The notes beneath the pieces were generated by a model, which saw nothing but the letters and a program-made list of their open reading frames with translations, was not told the DNA's origin and did not search any database. This document shows, one piece after another, positions 34,225 to 41,942 of a stretch of 64,000 bases of DNA (within the stretch, counting starts at the first letter, position 1; each line of letters starts with the position of its first letter). The DNA comes from Dyadobacter sp. CY312. Lineage in GTDB: Bacteria; Bacteroidota; Bacteroidia; Cytophagales; Spirosomataceae. The position numbers and the translations under genes are program-made. The DNA lies in contig NZ_JAJUXG010000026.1 in assembly GCF_021390535.1 (NCBI RefSeq), positions 1 to 64,000 of the forward strand, given 5' to 3'.

Positions 34225-34461
34225 TTATAATTTCCTTGTAAGTTCTTTTTTGTAGTCAAAATATTCAGGCGCATTAAATGAGCCTTTCAGCGATTTTACA
34301 ATAGGGGTAAGCTCGGTCTCATCCTCAATCGATGATTCTCTTGTGATCGTTTTGAGATAATTTTCAATGATATCAGACAAACTACGCTCATTGTCTTTTG
34401 CGTATCGTTTCGCCTTATCGCTAACGGACTGTTCTATGGTGAGTGTGAGTTTGGTATTCAT
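34225..34461 (-). CDS. DUF6364-type antitoxin, apparently without toxin
   Basis: A 78-aa protein starting MNTKLTLTIEQSVSDKAKRYAKDNERS, the ribbon-helix-helix-like pattern of DUF6364, with LSDIIENYLKTIT and a C-terminal ELTPIVKSLKGSF. Members normally sit directly before a PIN-domain toxin gene and control it. Downstream of the stop at 34225 only about 57 nt remain before the convergent DUF4105 gene and no PIN frame is present. This copy therefore looks orphaned, perhaps kept as an antidote or as a remnant after toxin loss. Confidence 0.78.
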   Translation of the reverse strand: MNTKLTLTIEQSVSDKAKRYAKDNERSLSDIIENYLKTITRESSIEDETELTPIVKSLKGSFNAPEYFDYKKELTRKL

Positions 34462-34612
34462 AGTGAACTGGTGGTGATATTAGGAAACATCAATTTGAGA
34501 ATTCAAATCTTGGAGTATAAGAACATTCAGTATATTGATTGCTTGAAAGCCGTAAGTTTTATTAATGCTATGATCAAGTCAAGCCACTTTTGGGTGTTAA
34601 CTAAGGAGGTTT

Positions 34613-34951
34613 CTACTCATCCAACAATGCGTGTATTTCTATTTTTAAAATTGGAAGGTGGCGGATAACGATACCCCATATTACATCGTCTGAAACAGAA
34701 TCGTAGCCGTGAATTATTCTATTTCTGGTGTCAACAATTTTTCTGGAATTTGAAATTTTAACAGTTTCATCATGCTTTAAGACTCGGCTTAGAGCTTCGC
34801 CAATTATTTCGATATTTCTTTCAACAGCTCGTTTGGTTCGGAGGTCACTCTGATATTTTGCAAACTCCTTTGGGGTATCATTCAGAAAACTTTCGATTTC
34901 GATAATTGCATTCAAGATATCATAGAGCCATACCTTTATGTCATTGTCCAT
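34613..34951 (-). CDS. hepT: HepT-like (DUF86) toxin
   Basis: A 112-aa all-helical protein of the HEPN superfamily. The RNase motif R-x4-H-Y appears as NRIIHGYD (in RKIVDTRNRIIHGYDSV). The first helix WLYDILNAIIEIESFL and RAVERNIEIIGEALSRV are typical of HepT. It is a toxin RNase or tRNA-targeting subunit, neutralised by the MntA-type nucleotidyltransferase encoded directly upstream with an 11-nt overlap. Both key residues are intact. Members without demonstrated toxicity also exist. Confidence 0.9.
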   Translation of the reverse strand: MDNDIKVWLYDILNAIIEIESFLNDTPKEFAKYQSDLRTKRAVERNIEIIGEALSRVLKHDETVKISNSRKIVDTRNRIIHGYDSVSDDVIWGIVIRHLPILKIEIHALLDE

Positions 34952-35243
34952 AAAGTAGTTGTCTTTGGTGATTGACAGACTGTCTGAAATAGGGATTTTT
35001 TATGGCTTTTTCTTCTAATAGGTCAACAGGTCTTTGCAAGATGTCTTGAAGAGAAAATTTGAAGTCAAAGTAGTTATCAGCATAGTCCTCTAGCTTTACA
35101 TCCGAGAAATCAACAATCAGGTCAACATCACTTTCTTTGTTGAAACTGTCAGTAAGAATCGAACCAAAAGCATACAGGCTTTTAACTTTATGAATTTCAC
35201 AGAGTTTGATTATGGCTGGTTTATACCTTTCAAGTCGATTCAT
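34941..35243 (-). CDS. mntA: MntA-like nucleotidyltransferase antitoxin
   Basis: A 100-aa minimal nucleotidyltransferase with GSILTDSFNKESDVDLIVDF, i.e. the GS-x-DxD metal and nucleotide motif complete, and a third strand around PVDLLEEKAI. In MntA/HepT pairs it inactivates the toxin by transferring AMP onto a Tyr near the RNase site; the HepT here has that Tyr (HGY). The two genes overlap by 11 nt, so they are translated together. The ATG at 35243 starts MNRLERYKPAI, as in relatives. Confidence 0.9.
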   Translation of the reverse strand: MNRLERYKPAIIKLCEIHKVKSLYAFGSILTDSFNKESDVDLIVDFSDVKLEDYADNYFDFKFSLQDILQRPVDLLEEKAIKNPYFRQSVNHQRQLLYGQ

Positions 35244-35413
35244 TGTTCAAAAAATTGTGAGTTGAATTTACATAGTTTTTGTGGAAGATTTTTTCCTAGG
35301 TTGAATTTTGTTCGGTGATGAGATGCGAAATTTTAGAAACTTTATCCAGGTGGAATGATTAAGATTTGTTTATATTTATTTGATTTGTAATTAGTTAAAT
35401 AATTTTTATTGAT

Positions 35414-35851
35414 CTATTTGCGAACATATTTGATATCAATGCCATCGACTCTTTCATCTTCTTCGAAGACCCGCGCTAACTTATCGTATGTAATTTTAAC
35501 CGTTCGATTGTCAAGCCATTCTATATTAACATCAATGAGCGTATCAAAGCTTGGGTGCGACCTGGCTTTGCCGTGATCATCATCCGCAACAAAAGTGTTT
35601 CCCGCGCCATCGATCATTTCGTCACTTTCAATGAGGGAGATATGAGTGGAAAAACCGGTAGTAGCTCCACAGTCGTAATTATGTAGTACAATCTTGTGCT
35701 TTTGATCAGGAGAGAAGAAAGTAGAGTGAATTGTATTTTTACAGCCTCCATCTGTGAAGAAAAAGAACGCAAAAATCATCATAATAAAGATGGCAATTAT
35801 GGATGCAAAAATGCCAATGATCTTTAGTAAAAAGTATAGAATTTTTTTCAA
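35414..35851 (-). CDS. Membrane-anchored hypothetical protein (DUF5412-like)
   Basis: A 145-aa protein with one strong N-terminal membrane segment (ILYFLLKIIGIFASIIAIFI, residues about 4-32) and a soluble domain with Cys pair (GGCKNTIHS and NYDCGATTG), SPDQKHKIVLHNYDCG and VNIEWLDNRTVKITYD. This resembles DUF5412-type proteins of unknown function, facing the periplasm. The link is weak. It lies between the MntA gene and kduI with gaps of about 170 nt on each side and appears to be a single-gene unit. Confidence 0.65.
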   Translation of the reverse strand: MKKILYFLLKIIGIFASIIAIFIMMIFAFFFFTDGGCKNTIHSTFFSPDQKHKIVLHNYDCGATTGFSTHISLIESDEMIDGAGNTFVADDDHGKARSHPSFDTLIDVNIEWLDNRTVKITYDKLARVFEEDERVDGIDIKYVRK

Positions 35852-35978
35852 TGAGGGTGTAGGTGGTTTGTTGCTACGTAGATTTACTCCTAGAATAATA
35901 TTTTAAATCGCTGTAAGATTAACTTATCCACTAGATTTGGTTATCTCATGATAAACTCATTATGCTTGTGATTTTACT

Positions 35979-36014
35979 AAAAAAGCCGAACAAGTCCTAA
36001 AACTTATCCGGCTT
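35979..36014 (-). terminator. Terminator downstream of kduI
   Basis: On the minus strand AAGCCGGATAAGT pairs with ACTTGTTCGGCTT (partial inner pairing) and runs into TTTTTT at 35984-35979. It starts 23 nt after the kduI stop at 36038. Confidence 0.75.
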
Positions 36015-36037
36015 CAATAAATAACATTAAATCCAGC

Positions 36038-36868
36038 TTACTTCAAATCTCCAATCAGAACAGGATCCATATCGGTGTAATCCTTGTTTTCGCCTGCCAT
36101 TCCCCAGATGAATGAGTAATTGGATGTACCGCATCCTGAGTGAATCGACCATGGCGGAGAAATAATCGCCTGGTGGTTGGCTACCCATAAATGGCGTGTT
36201 TCCGAAGGTTCGCCCATCAGGTGAAGAACTCTTTGGTTTTCAGGAACGTCGAAGTAGCAATAGGCTTCCATACGGCGGTCGTGCACGTGCGATGGCATGG
36301 TGTTCCATACGCTGCCGGTTTGCAATACGGTTAGTCCCATTACAAGTTGGCAGCTTTGGATTCCTTCAAGATAAATGTATTTGTAGATCGTACGGTGATT
36401 GGAAGTTTCCATACTACCGACTGTCATTGGCGTCGCATCTTCTTTTGAGAAAAAGCGGGTAGGGTAGGTTTGGTGAGCCGGAGACGACAGCAAGTAGAAA
36501 ACAGCCGGATTTGCCGCATCAGTACTTGTAAATATCACCTCTTTCGTTCCTTTTCCTACATAAACACAGCCCAACTTAGAGATGTTGATCGTTTCGCCAT
36601 CGGCTGTTACGTGTCCGTCGCCACCAATATTGATGATCCCGATCTCACGTCTTTCCAGAAAATAATCAGCTCTTAGCGAATCAAACGTTTCGAGGCGTAA
36701 AGGTCCATTAGCAGGAATGGCTCCACCGATCATCACACGATCATAATGTGAATAAACGAATGAAATTTTATCCGTTTCGAAAATATTTTCTATCAAAAAA
36801 TTCTCACGTAAACTGGCGGTATCCATCTGTGATACCTCTTTACGACTACTTTCAAATCTTATTTGCAT
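36038..36868 (-). CDS. kduI: 5-dehydro-4-deoxy-D-glucuronate isomerase
   Basis: A 276-aa protein, close to the usual KduI length. It interconverts 5-keto-4-deoxyuronate and 3-deoxy-glycero-2,5-hexodiulosonate in unsaturated uronate breakdown. The frame opens at 36913, but ATG 36868 (MQIRFESSRKEVSQMDT) is the family start. Zinc ligands are in MPSHVHDRRMEAYCYFD (His, His, Glu) with a later His in PPWSIHSGCGTSNYSF. It lies 238 nt downstream of kduD; that gap contains repeats. It completes the KdgF-KduI-KduD route within the window. Confidence 0.95.
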   Translation of the reverse strand: MQIRFESSRKEVSQMDTASLRENFLIENIFETDKISFVYSHYDRVMIGGAIPANGPLRLETFDSLRADYFLERREIGIINIGGDGHVTADGETINISKLGCVYVGKGTKEVIFTSTDAANPAVFYLLSSPAHQTYPTRFFSKEDATPMTVGSMETSNHRTIYKYIYLEGIQSCQLVMGLTVLQTGSVWNTMPSHVHDRRMEAYCYFDVPENQRVLHLMGEPSETRHLWVANHQAIISPPWSIHSGCGTSNYSFIWGMAGENKDYTDMDPVLIGDLK

Positions 36869-36876
36869 GACTTTTT

Positions 36877-37069
36877 TAGCTATGAGCGGTTGGCTATCAG
36901 CTGTTAGCTCCAACCTGTTTAATTTACTTTTAGTGAAATGTGAGAAGCCGGGCGGTGAAATAACTATCTGTTCACATGTCTCGCTAAGTCCGTTCAGCCC
37001 GCCAAAAAGCGTTCAGACCGGCACTTCATTCTTTTGTATGGCTTTAATGTTAGCTATGAGCTTTTGGCT
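36877..37069. repeat. Repeat-rich kduD-kduI spacer: direct repeats plus dispersed repeat copy C
   Basis: TAGCTATGAGCGGTTGGCT (36877-36895) recurs as TAGCTATGAGCTTTTGGCT (37051-37069), 17 of 19 identical. Between them lies copy C of the dispersed repeat, inverted, at 36990-37021 (28 of 32 positions like copy A). A 14-mer GCCGGGCGGTGAAA (36947-36960) is also present at 62013-62026. No gene is seen here. Confidence 0.65.
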
Positions 37070-37105
37070 CTTAAAACTATAAACTTATAACTGTAAACTT
37101 TAAAG

Positions 37106-37876
37106 CTACCTTCCCATCCATCCGCCATCAACTGTGAGCGTAGTGCCGCTTACGTAGCTGGATGCGTCCGATGCGAGGAAAACGGCTGGTCCTTTAAAAT
37201 CTTCCGGCAATCCCCATCTTCCCGCTGGTATACGGTCCAGTATGGATTTACTTCTTACCGGGTCGTTCCTTAGTGCCTCGGTATTGTCGGTATTGATGTA
37301 ACCAGGAGCAATTGCATTCACATTTACACCTTTTCCTGCCCATTCGTTGGCAAGTGCTTTTACCAAACCACCAATCGCGCTTTTGGCCGCGGTGTAACCC
37401 GGCACATTGATGCCGCCCTGGAAAGTAAGCAAAGACGCCGTGAAGATAATCTTACCATATCCTCTTGCCACCATTTCTTTTCCAAGTTCTCTGGATAGGA
37501 TAAAAGGCGCGTCCAGATTAATGTTCAAAACCTGATCCCAATATTCATCCGAATGCTCGGCGGCTGGCTGGCGCAGAATAATTCCGGCATTGTTGATCAA
37601 AATATCAATTTTTGGATGATCGATTTTTACCTGACCTACGAAATCGTAAAGTTTGGCACGGTCTCCCAAATCAACCTGATATGGATAAAACTTACGGCCT
37701 AAGCCTGTAATTGATTTTTGCACTTCGCTGTCAGCGGATGGTAAGGATGACGATATTCCGATGATGTCGGCTCCGGCTTCTGCCAGTGCTTCGGCCATGG
37801 CTTTCCCTATTCCCCGGTTACATCCTGTTACAAGCGCGGTTTTTCCGGTGAGGTTAAATTGGTCGGTAATGCTCAT
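37106..37876 (-). CDS. kduD: 2-dehydro-3-deoxy-D-gluconate 5-dehydrogenase
   Basis: A 256-aa classical SDR: TGCNRGIGKAMAEAL (nucleotide motif, residues 17-31), ILINNAGIILRQPA, catalytic Ser in FTASLLTFQGG and Tyr/Lys in YTAAKSAIGG. The end TLTVDGGWMGR is typical of KduD. It reduces the hexodiulosonate made by KduI to 2-keto-3-deoxygluconate. Transcribed before kduI and divergent from the LacI gene, with the pectin-regulon operator between. KDG kinase and aldolase are not in the window. Confidence 0.93.
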   Translation of the reverse strand: MSITDQFNLTGKTALVTGCNRGIGKAMAEALAEAGADIIGISSSLPSADSEVQKSITGLGRKFYPYQVDLGDRAKLYDFVGQVKIDHPKIDILINNAGIILRQPAAEHSDEYWDQVLNINLDAPFILSRELGKEMVARGYGKIIFTASLLTFQGGINVPGYTAAKSAIGGLVKALANEWAGKGVNVNAIAPGYINTDNTEALRNDPVRSKSILDRIPAGRWGLPEDFKGPAVFLASDASSYVSGTTLTVDGGWMGR

Positions 37877-37994
37877 TAATTATTGGTTTGAATTTTTCTC
37901 AGAAGAAAACTTTTGGGCAGGATCCGGTTGGTCTGCCCAAAAAATAGGTTGATCACATCTATATATTAGCGATGTTAGATGTATTTATTATAAA

Positions 37995-38048
37995 TATCAA
38001 ATAAAAAATTGTCTTTTTAATTGCACACGTTACCGGGAACGTTGCCGG
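37995..38048. promoter_or_regulatory. Pectin-regulon promoter module between kduD and the LacI gene
   Basis: The operator candidate CGTTACCGGGAACGTTGCC starts at 38028 and ends at 38046, followed by GG. Next to it lie TTGCACA, AATTGTCTTT and ATCAAATA, in the same order and spacing as upstream of the CE12-GH28 gene. The site sits 152 nt before kduD and about 250 nt before the LacI start, in a 422-nt gap without genes. It could control both directions. Confidence 0.75.
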
Positions 38049-38298
38049 ATTTTTAATTCTTCTTCCTCCGAACCTTATTGCTGACACAGCGCTGTAATCG
38101 GGGTGCGAAGCATTTTGCACCGTCCTTATCTTTATCAGGAACAAGTTTGGGTCAAATTTAGCGAGGGATTGCAAAAGGATGTGTTTTGAATCAAAATTGA
38201 TGGCTGCGGCTGGTTTTGAGAAAAATGTAGTATATTCCCTATTCGTAGAAAAGTATGATATTTTTGACATATCGAAACTGAATTAATTAAGTCTTTCT

Positions 38299-39333
38299 TT
38301 GGAAACAATTACAATAAAAGATATTGCACGTGCGCTCAATCTATCCACATCCACGGTTTCCCGTGCATTGCGGAACAGCTATGAGATCAATGCTGAGACA
38401 AAGAAGCTGGTGATGGAGTATGCCGAAAGGATGAATTACAGACCCAATCCCATTGCGCTCAGTTTAAGGGATAGCAAGAGTAAATCCATAGGCGTAATCA
38501 TTCCTGAAATCGCCAATAATTTTTTCTCCCAAATGATCAATGGAATTGAGTCCATTGCGTACAATATGGGTTATCACGTTGTGATTTTTCAAAGTCACGA
38601 GTCTTATGAGCGTGAAGTAGCTAATACCAACTACTTGGTTTCCAGAAAAGTAGATGGACTTCTCGTATCGCTTTCAAGCCTCACGACGGATCTCCATCAT
38701 TTTGAGGAACTGATGGATAAAGGACTGCCGATCGTCTTTTTTGACAGGGTACCCAAAGAAATAGAAACGCATAAAGTGGTGGTTGATAATTTTTTGGGAA
38801 GTTACGAAGCGACCGAACATCTGATCAAATCGGGACGGAGACGTATTGCGCATCTCACCAGTCCTATCTATTTGTCTATCACCACGGAAAGGCTGGCCGG
38901 CTACAAGAAAGCATTGGAAGACAATGACATACCTTTTGATGATGCCTATGTAAAATATTGCCATCATGGCGGGAAAGTGGTAAGTGAAAATGAAATCGCC
39001 ATGCAGGAACTGCTCGATATGCCGGAACCACCAGACGCAATACTTGCTGCAAGCGACAGGCTGACTACGGGTTGTCTGGCTGTTTTACTTAAAAATAAAG
39101 TGAAAATTCCGGAAGAAATCGCAGTGGTTGGTTTCACAAACATTGGCGTAGCTGAGTTATTGAATCCACCTTTGACTGCCGTGGTACAACCCGCATTGGA
39201 AATGGGTCAACAGGCTGTGGAATTACTGATCAGGCTTATTGAACATCCAAAAAAAACCAGTGCGTTTGAGACCCGTTCTTTCAAAACATCGCTCGTAGTA
39301 AGGGAATCTACGGCTTCAAAAATCACTGTCTGA
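38299..39333 (+). CDS. LacI-family regulator of the pectin genes (inferred)
   Basis: A 344-aa LacI/GalR protein. The helix-turn-helix is ITIKDIARALNLSTSTVSRAL (residues about 4-24), then YRPNPIALSLRDSKSKSIGVIIPE leads into the periplasmic-binding-like effector domain (GLPIVFFDRVP, AVVGFTNIGVAELLNPPLTAVVQP). The start is TTG at 38299: a stop lies 15 nt upstream in frame and no ATG fits. It is divergent from kduD with the operator module between them, and the same module precedes the CE12-GH28 gene. Control of the pectin regulon, with a uronate-derived effector, is inference from this. Confidence 0.9.
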   Translation: METITIKDIARALNLSTSTVSRALRNSYEINAETKKLVMEYAERMNYRPNPIALSLRDSKSKSIGVIIPEIANNFFSQMINGIESIAYNMGYHVVIFQSHESYEREVANTNYLVSRKVDGLLVSLSSLTTDLHHFEELMDKGLPIVFFDRVPKEIETHKVVVDNFLGSYEATEHLIKSGRRRIAHLTSPIYLSITTERLAGYKKALEDNDIPFDDAYVKYCHHGGKVVSENEIAMQELLDMPEPPDAILAASDRLTTGCLAVLLKNKVKIPEEIAVVGFTNIGVAELLNPPLTAVVQPALEMGQQAVELLIRLIEHPKKTSAFETRSFKTSLVVRESTASKITV

Positions 39334-39345
39334 CAATTTTTTAAT

Positions 39346-39837
39346 ATGAATGGTCCGTCGACAATTAGCCTTCCGCTTAATGGAGGGCTATTTAATTTTA
39401 GGGTTGCAGGAGTGGCTGTTTGTAACGACAGAGTACTGCTTCACAAAACGCCTTCCGACAACTTCTGGAGTCTTCCGGGTGGCCGTGTTGACATGTTCGA
39501 ACTTACAATGGAAACGCTTCTTCGGGAGATGGCGGAAGAAACGGGCATAACCGCAGAAGTTGAAGATTTGATGTGGGTGGTTGAAAACTTTTTCTCTTAC
39601 GATGGCAACAAGTACCATGAGGTTGGATTTTATTATAGAATGGTAGTTCCGGTTCTCGAAAATCAACATGATTTTCAAACAATTGAAGAAGGAGGAGAAC
39701 TTTTGTTTCATTGGCATGAAATAGATAAACTTCACGAGATTAGAATATATCCTGATTTCATCTCGGCGGACCTGATTCGCAATACCAAATTTACAAAACA
39801 CATTACATCCGCTTTCAAGGATTTAAATGCAGGTTAG
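39346..39837 (+). CDS. NUDIX hydrolase
   Basis: A 163-aa Nudix protein. The Nudix box is GGRVDMFELTMETLLREMAEETGITA (residues about 45-70) with the REMAEE catalytic glutamates. The N-terminal FRVAGVAVCNDRVLLHK and C-terminal VGFYYRMVVPV strands fit the fold. Such enzymes cleave nucleoside diphosphates linked to another group; the substrate is not predictable. It starts 13 nt after the LacI gene and is likely co-transcribed with it. Some Bacteroidetes Nudix proteins pair with sugar regulators, but here the link is only position. Confidence 0.88.
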   Translation: MNGPSTISLPLNGGLFNFRVAGVAVCNDRVLLHKTPSDNFWSLPGGRVDMFELTMETLLREMAEETGITAEVEDLMWVVENFFSYDGNKYHEVGFYYRMVVPVLENQHDFQTIEEGGELLFHWHEIDKLHEIRIYPDFISADLIRNTKFTKHITSAFKDLNAG

Positions 39838-39967
39838 ATAACGTTTTTCAGGAATATTATACTTTGGTATGCATGAATTCAAATCTGATAAAATAATAAT
39901 CTATTAAGTTTGTAGATTATATAGATTTAAATATATTTGTGACAGAATCAATACAACCCTGGCAAAT

Positions 39968-40576
39968 ATGTATTATGAAATTGAGGATGAAGTAGGAAAT
40001 ATTTCTACCATTCAACTACGGGAAAAATTTGTGGAGGAACCAATTGAGGTTCTTAAAGCAGGTGATTTTGCACCATTGTTTTATTTGAAACCAGACGAAG
40101 GTTTTCAGGTAACGTCTATTTCGGGCTCCAACGAATCGAGGTCGCTGATAGAATTACTAAGAAACCGACCGCTTGTTTTAAGTTTCTATTGTACATGCTG
40201 GGGAAGTTATGCACCGAAACATTTGAATATGTTGCAAGAGATTGCGCCGAAAATCGAAGCATTGGGAGGACAATTGTTGGTGCTAAGTAATGAATCTTCC
40301 AAATACATTGAGCGCCTTACAAGAAAATTGGATACAGAACTTACGATTGTTCATGACAGAGATCATAATGTGGCAAGGACGTACGGGGTTTATTCGGAAA
40401 CCTCGCCTATATGGGATCGTATTGCAGGTATTTCAGAAGAGGTATTTACACCTTCGCTTTTTGTGATAGGTAAAGACAGGAGGGTCTCATACACATTTAT
40501 AGACGAAAATTTTGATCATTCACCCGACACAAAAACATTGCTCAGAGAGGTATACGCCTGGAAAGGTAAAAAGTAG
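39968..40576 (+). CDS. Peroxiredoxin-like (AhpC/TSA fold) protein with displaced cysteines
   Basis: A 202-aa thioredoxin-fold protein. After a 45-residue N-terminal extension it shows GDFAPLFYLKP and PLVLSFYCTCWGSYAPKHLNM, where relatives of the peroxiredoxin-like group have FYRGxWCPYC. Here the two Cys lie before the Trp (CTCW) and the usual WCPYC is WGSYA. Later strands QLLVLSNESSKYIERL, TIVHDRDHNVARTYGV and FTPSLFVIGKDRRV are standard. It may be a thiol peroxidase with altered geometry or a non-catalytic relative. It has its own terminator at 40598. Confidence 0.78.
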   Translation: MYYEIEDEVGNISTIQLREKFVEEPIEVLKAGDFAPLFYLKPDEGFQVTSISGSNESRSLIELLRNRPLVLSFYCTCWGSYAPKHLNMLQEIAPKIEALGGQLLVLSNESSKYIERLTRKLDTELTIVHDRDHNVARTYGVYSETSPIWDRIAGISEEVFTPSLFVIGKDRRVSYTFIDENFDHSPDTKTLLREVYAWKGKK

Positions 40577-40597
40577 TTGGTAATTATATTTTGACAC

Positions 40598-40660
40598 CCC
40601 GTATCCGCTGGTAGCTATCGACTATATTTGAAGCTTCCGTTGCTGATACGGGCTTTTTTT
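40598..40660 (+). terminator. Rho-independent terminator after the peroxiredoxin-like gene
   Basis: CCCGTATC (40598-40605) pairs with GATACGGG (40645-40652) around a 39-nt loop, followed by seven T (40654-40660). It lies between the gene ending at 40576 and the aminotransferase start at 40700. Confidence 0.75.
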
Positions 40661-40699
40661 GTTGTTCCTATTCCTGTTTTTATTATTACAGAATTAAAT

Positions 40700-41863
40700 A
40701 TGTTATCTGCCGGGACAGAAATCCGATCTAAACTCCCTAAGGTTGGAACTACCATTTTTACTAAAATGTCGAAATTGGCTGAGGAATACAAAGCCATCAA
40801 TTTGTCGCAGGGATTTCCCGAGTTCGATTGTTCACCAGGTCTTCAGATACTGATGGATCGATATGTCCGGTCGGGGAAAAATCAATACGCACCCATGGCA
40901 GGTGTAATGGCTCTGAGAGAAGCGATTTCTAAGAAAACGTATGCTGCGACGGGAGTGGAATATCATCCGGAATCTGAAATAACGATAACCAGCGGAGCCA
41001 GTGAAGCGTTATATGTTGCAATAAGTGTGGCGGTGCATCCGGGCGACGAAGTTATTGTGTTTGAACCGGCTTACGACAGTTATGTTCCGGCTATTGAGCT
41101 CAACGGTGGGATTCCTGTGTATGTTACCCTGGATCCTCTCTATGACGGAATTGACTGGGATGTGGTGGCAACACGTTTTTCAGCTAAGACAAAGGCGGTT
41201 ATCATTAATACACCGCATAATCCGACAGGTAAGCTTTGGACAGAAAGTGATCTGCAAAAGCTGGGAGAATTGACCACTAAGCATGATGTGGCCGTGATCA
41301 GCGATGAAGTGTATGAGCACATTATTTTTGACGGAAGAAGTCATGTTTCCGCGTCTGCGATACCATCTCTTGCCAACAGGACCTTTGTGTGTGGTTCGTT
41401 CGGTAAAACCTTTCACATTACTGGTTGGAAAGTTGGCTACTGCCTGGCTCCGAAAGAGATTAGTGCTGAATTTCGTAAAATACATCAGTATCTGGTGTTC
41501 AGTGTCAACACACCTGCGCAGTTTGCTTTGGCGGAGTACCTATTCGAGCCGGAACATTATCTTGGCTTGTCTGCGTTTTATGAAAAGAAGAGAAACCTTT
41601 TTATCAATTCCATCAATGATATTGGGTTTGAGATAAAGCCTTCGGAAGGGAGTTTCTTTCAAAATGTTTCTTACCATCATCTGTCCGGGGAGCACGACCT
41701 ATACCTGGCAGAGCGGCTAACTCGTGAAGCAGGCGTGGCTTCCATACCTTTATCTTCGTTTTACAATGAAGCAGTTGATTACAAAGTCCTGAGATTTTGC
41801 TTTGCAAAAAATGATGATACCTTGTTAAAAGGTGCGGAAATGCTTCATAATGTAAAATGGTAA
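40700..41863 (+). CDS. PLP-dependent aminotransferase, methionine aminotransferase type (YbdL-like)
   Basis: A 387-aa fold-type I aminotransferase, starting at ATG 40700 (MLSAGTEIRSKLPKVGTTIF); the frame continues upstream to 40628, but that stretch overlaps the terminator. Length and pattern match YbdL, which transaminates methionine. NLSQGFPEFD, SGASEALYVAI, NTPHNPTGKLW and the PLP-lysine in CGSFGKTFHITGWKVGY are conserved, and FCFAKNDDTL is near the end. A kynurenine or glutamine transaminase-like activity is possible. It stands alone between a terminator and the Xre/RES pair. Confidence 0.9.
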   Translation: MLSAGTEIRSKLPKVGTTIFTKMSKLAEEYKAINLSQGFPEFDCSPGLQILMDRYVRSGKNQYAPMAGVMALREAISKKTYAATGVEYHPESEITITSGASEALYVAISVAVHPGDEVIVFEPAYDSYVPAIELNGGIPVYVTLDPLYDGIDWDVVATRFSAKTKAVIINTPHNPTGKLWTESDLQKLGELTTKHDVAVISDEVYEHIIFDGRSHVSASAIPSLANRTFVCGSFGKTFHITGWKVGYCLAPKEISAEFRKIHQYLVFSVNTPAQFALAEYLFEPEHYLGLSAFYEKKRNLFINSINDIGFEIKPSEGSFFQNVSYHHLSGEHDLYLAERLTREAGVASIPLSSFYNEAVDYKVLRFCFAKNDDTLLKGAEMLHNVKW

Positions 41864-41892
41864 ATGTCTTGTAAGATATTCAGGAATAGATA

Positions 41893-41922
41893 TTTGTATT
41901 TTGTAAAAATGTCGTATGTTTG
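41893..41922 (+). promoter_or_regulatory. Promoter of the Xre/RES toxin-antitoxin pair
   Basis: TTTG (41893-41896) and TATGTTTG (41915-41922) match the Bacteroidetes -33 and -7 boxes with 18 nt between them. The first gene starts with GTG 41943, about 20 nt after the -7 box. An overlapping alternative TTTG is at 41900-41903. Confidence 0.6.
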
Positions 41923-41942
41923 TATGACAAAATACGGATATT

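Noticed and set aside
34471..34668. 65-aa plus-strand frame opposite the DUF6364/HepT region
   Set aside because: I considered it as a lost PIN toxin, but it lacks the acidic motif and overlaps the HepT gene end.
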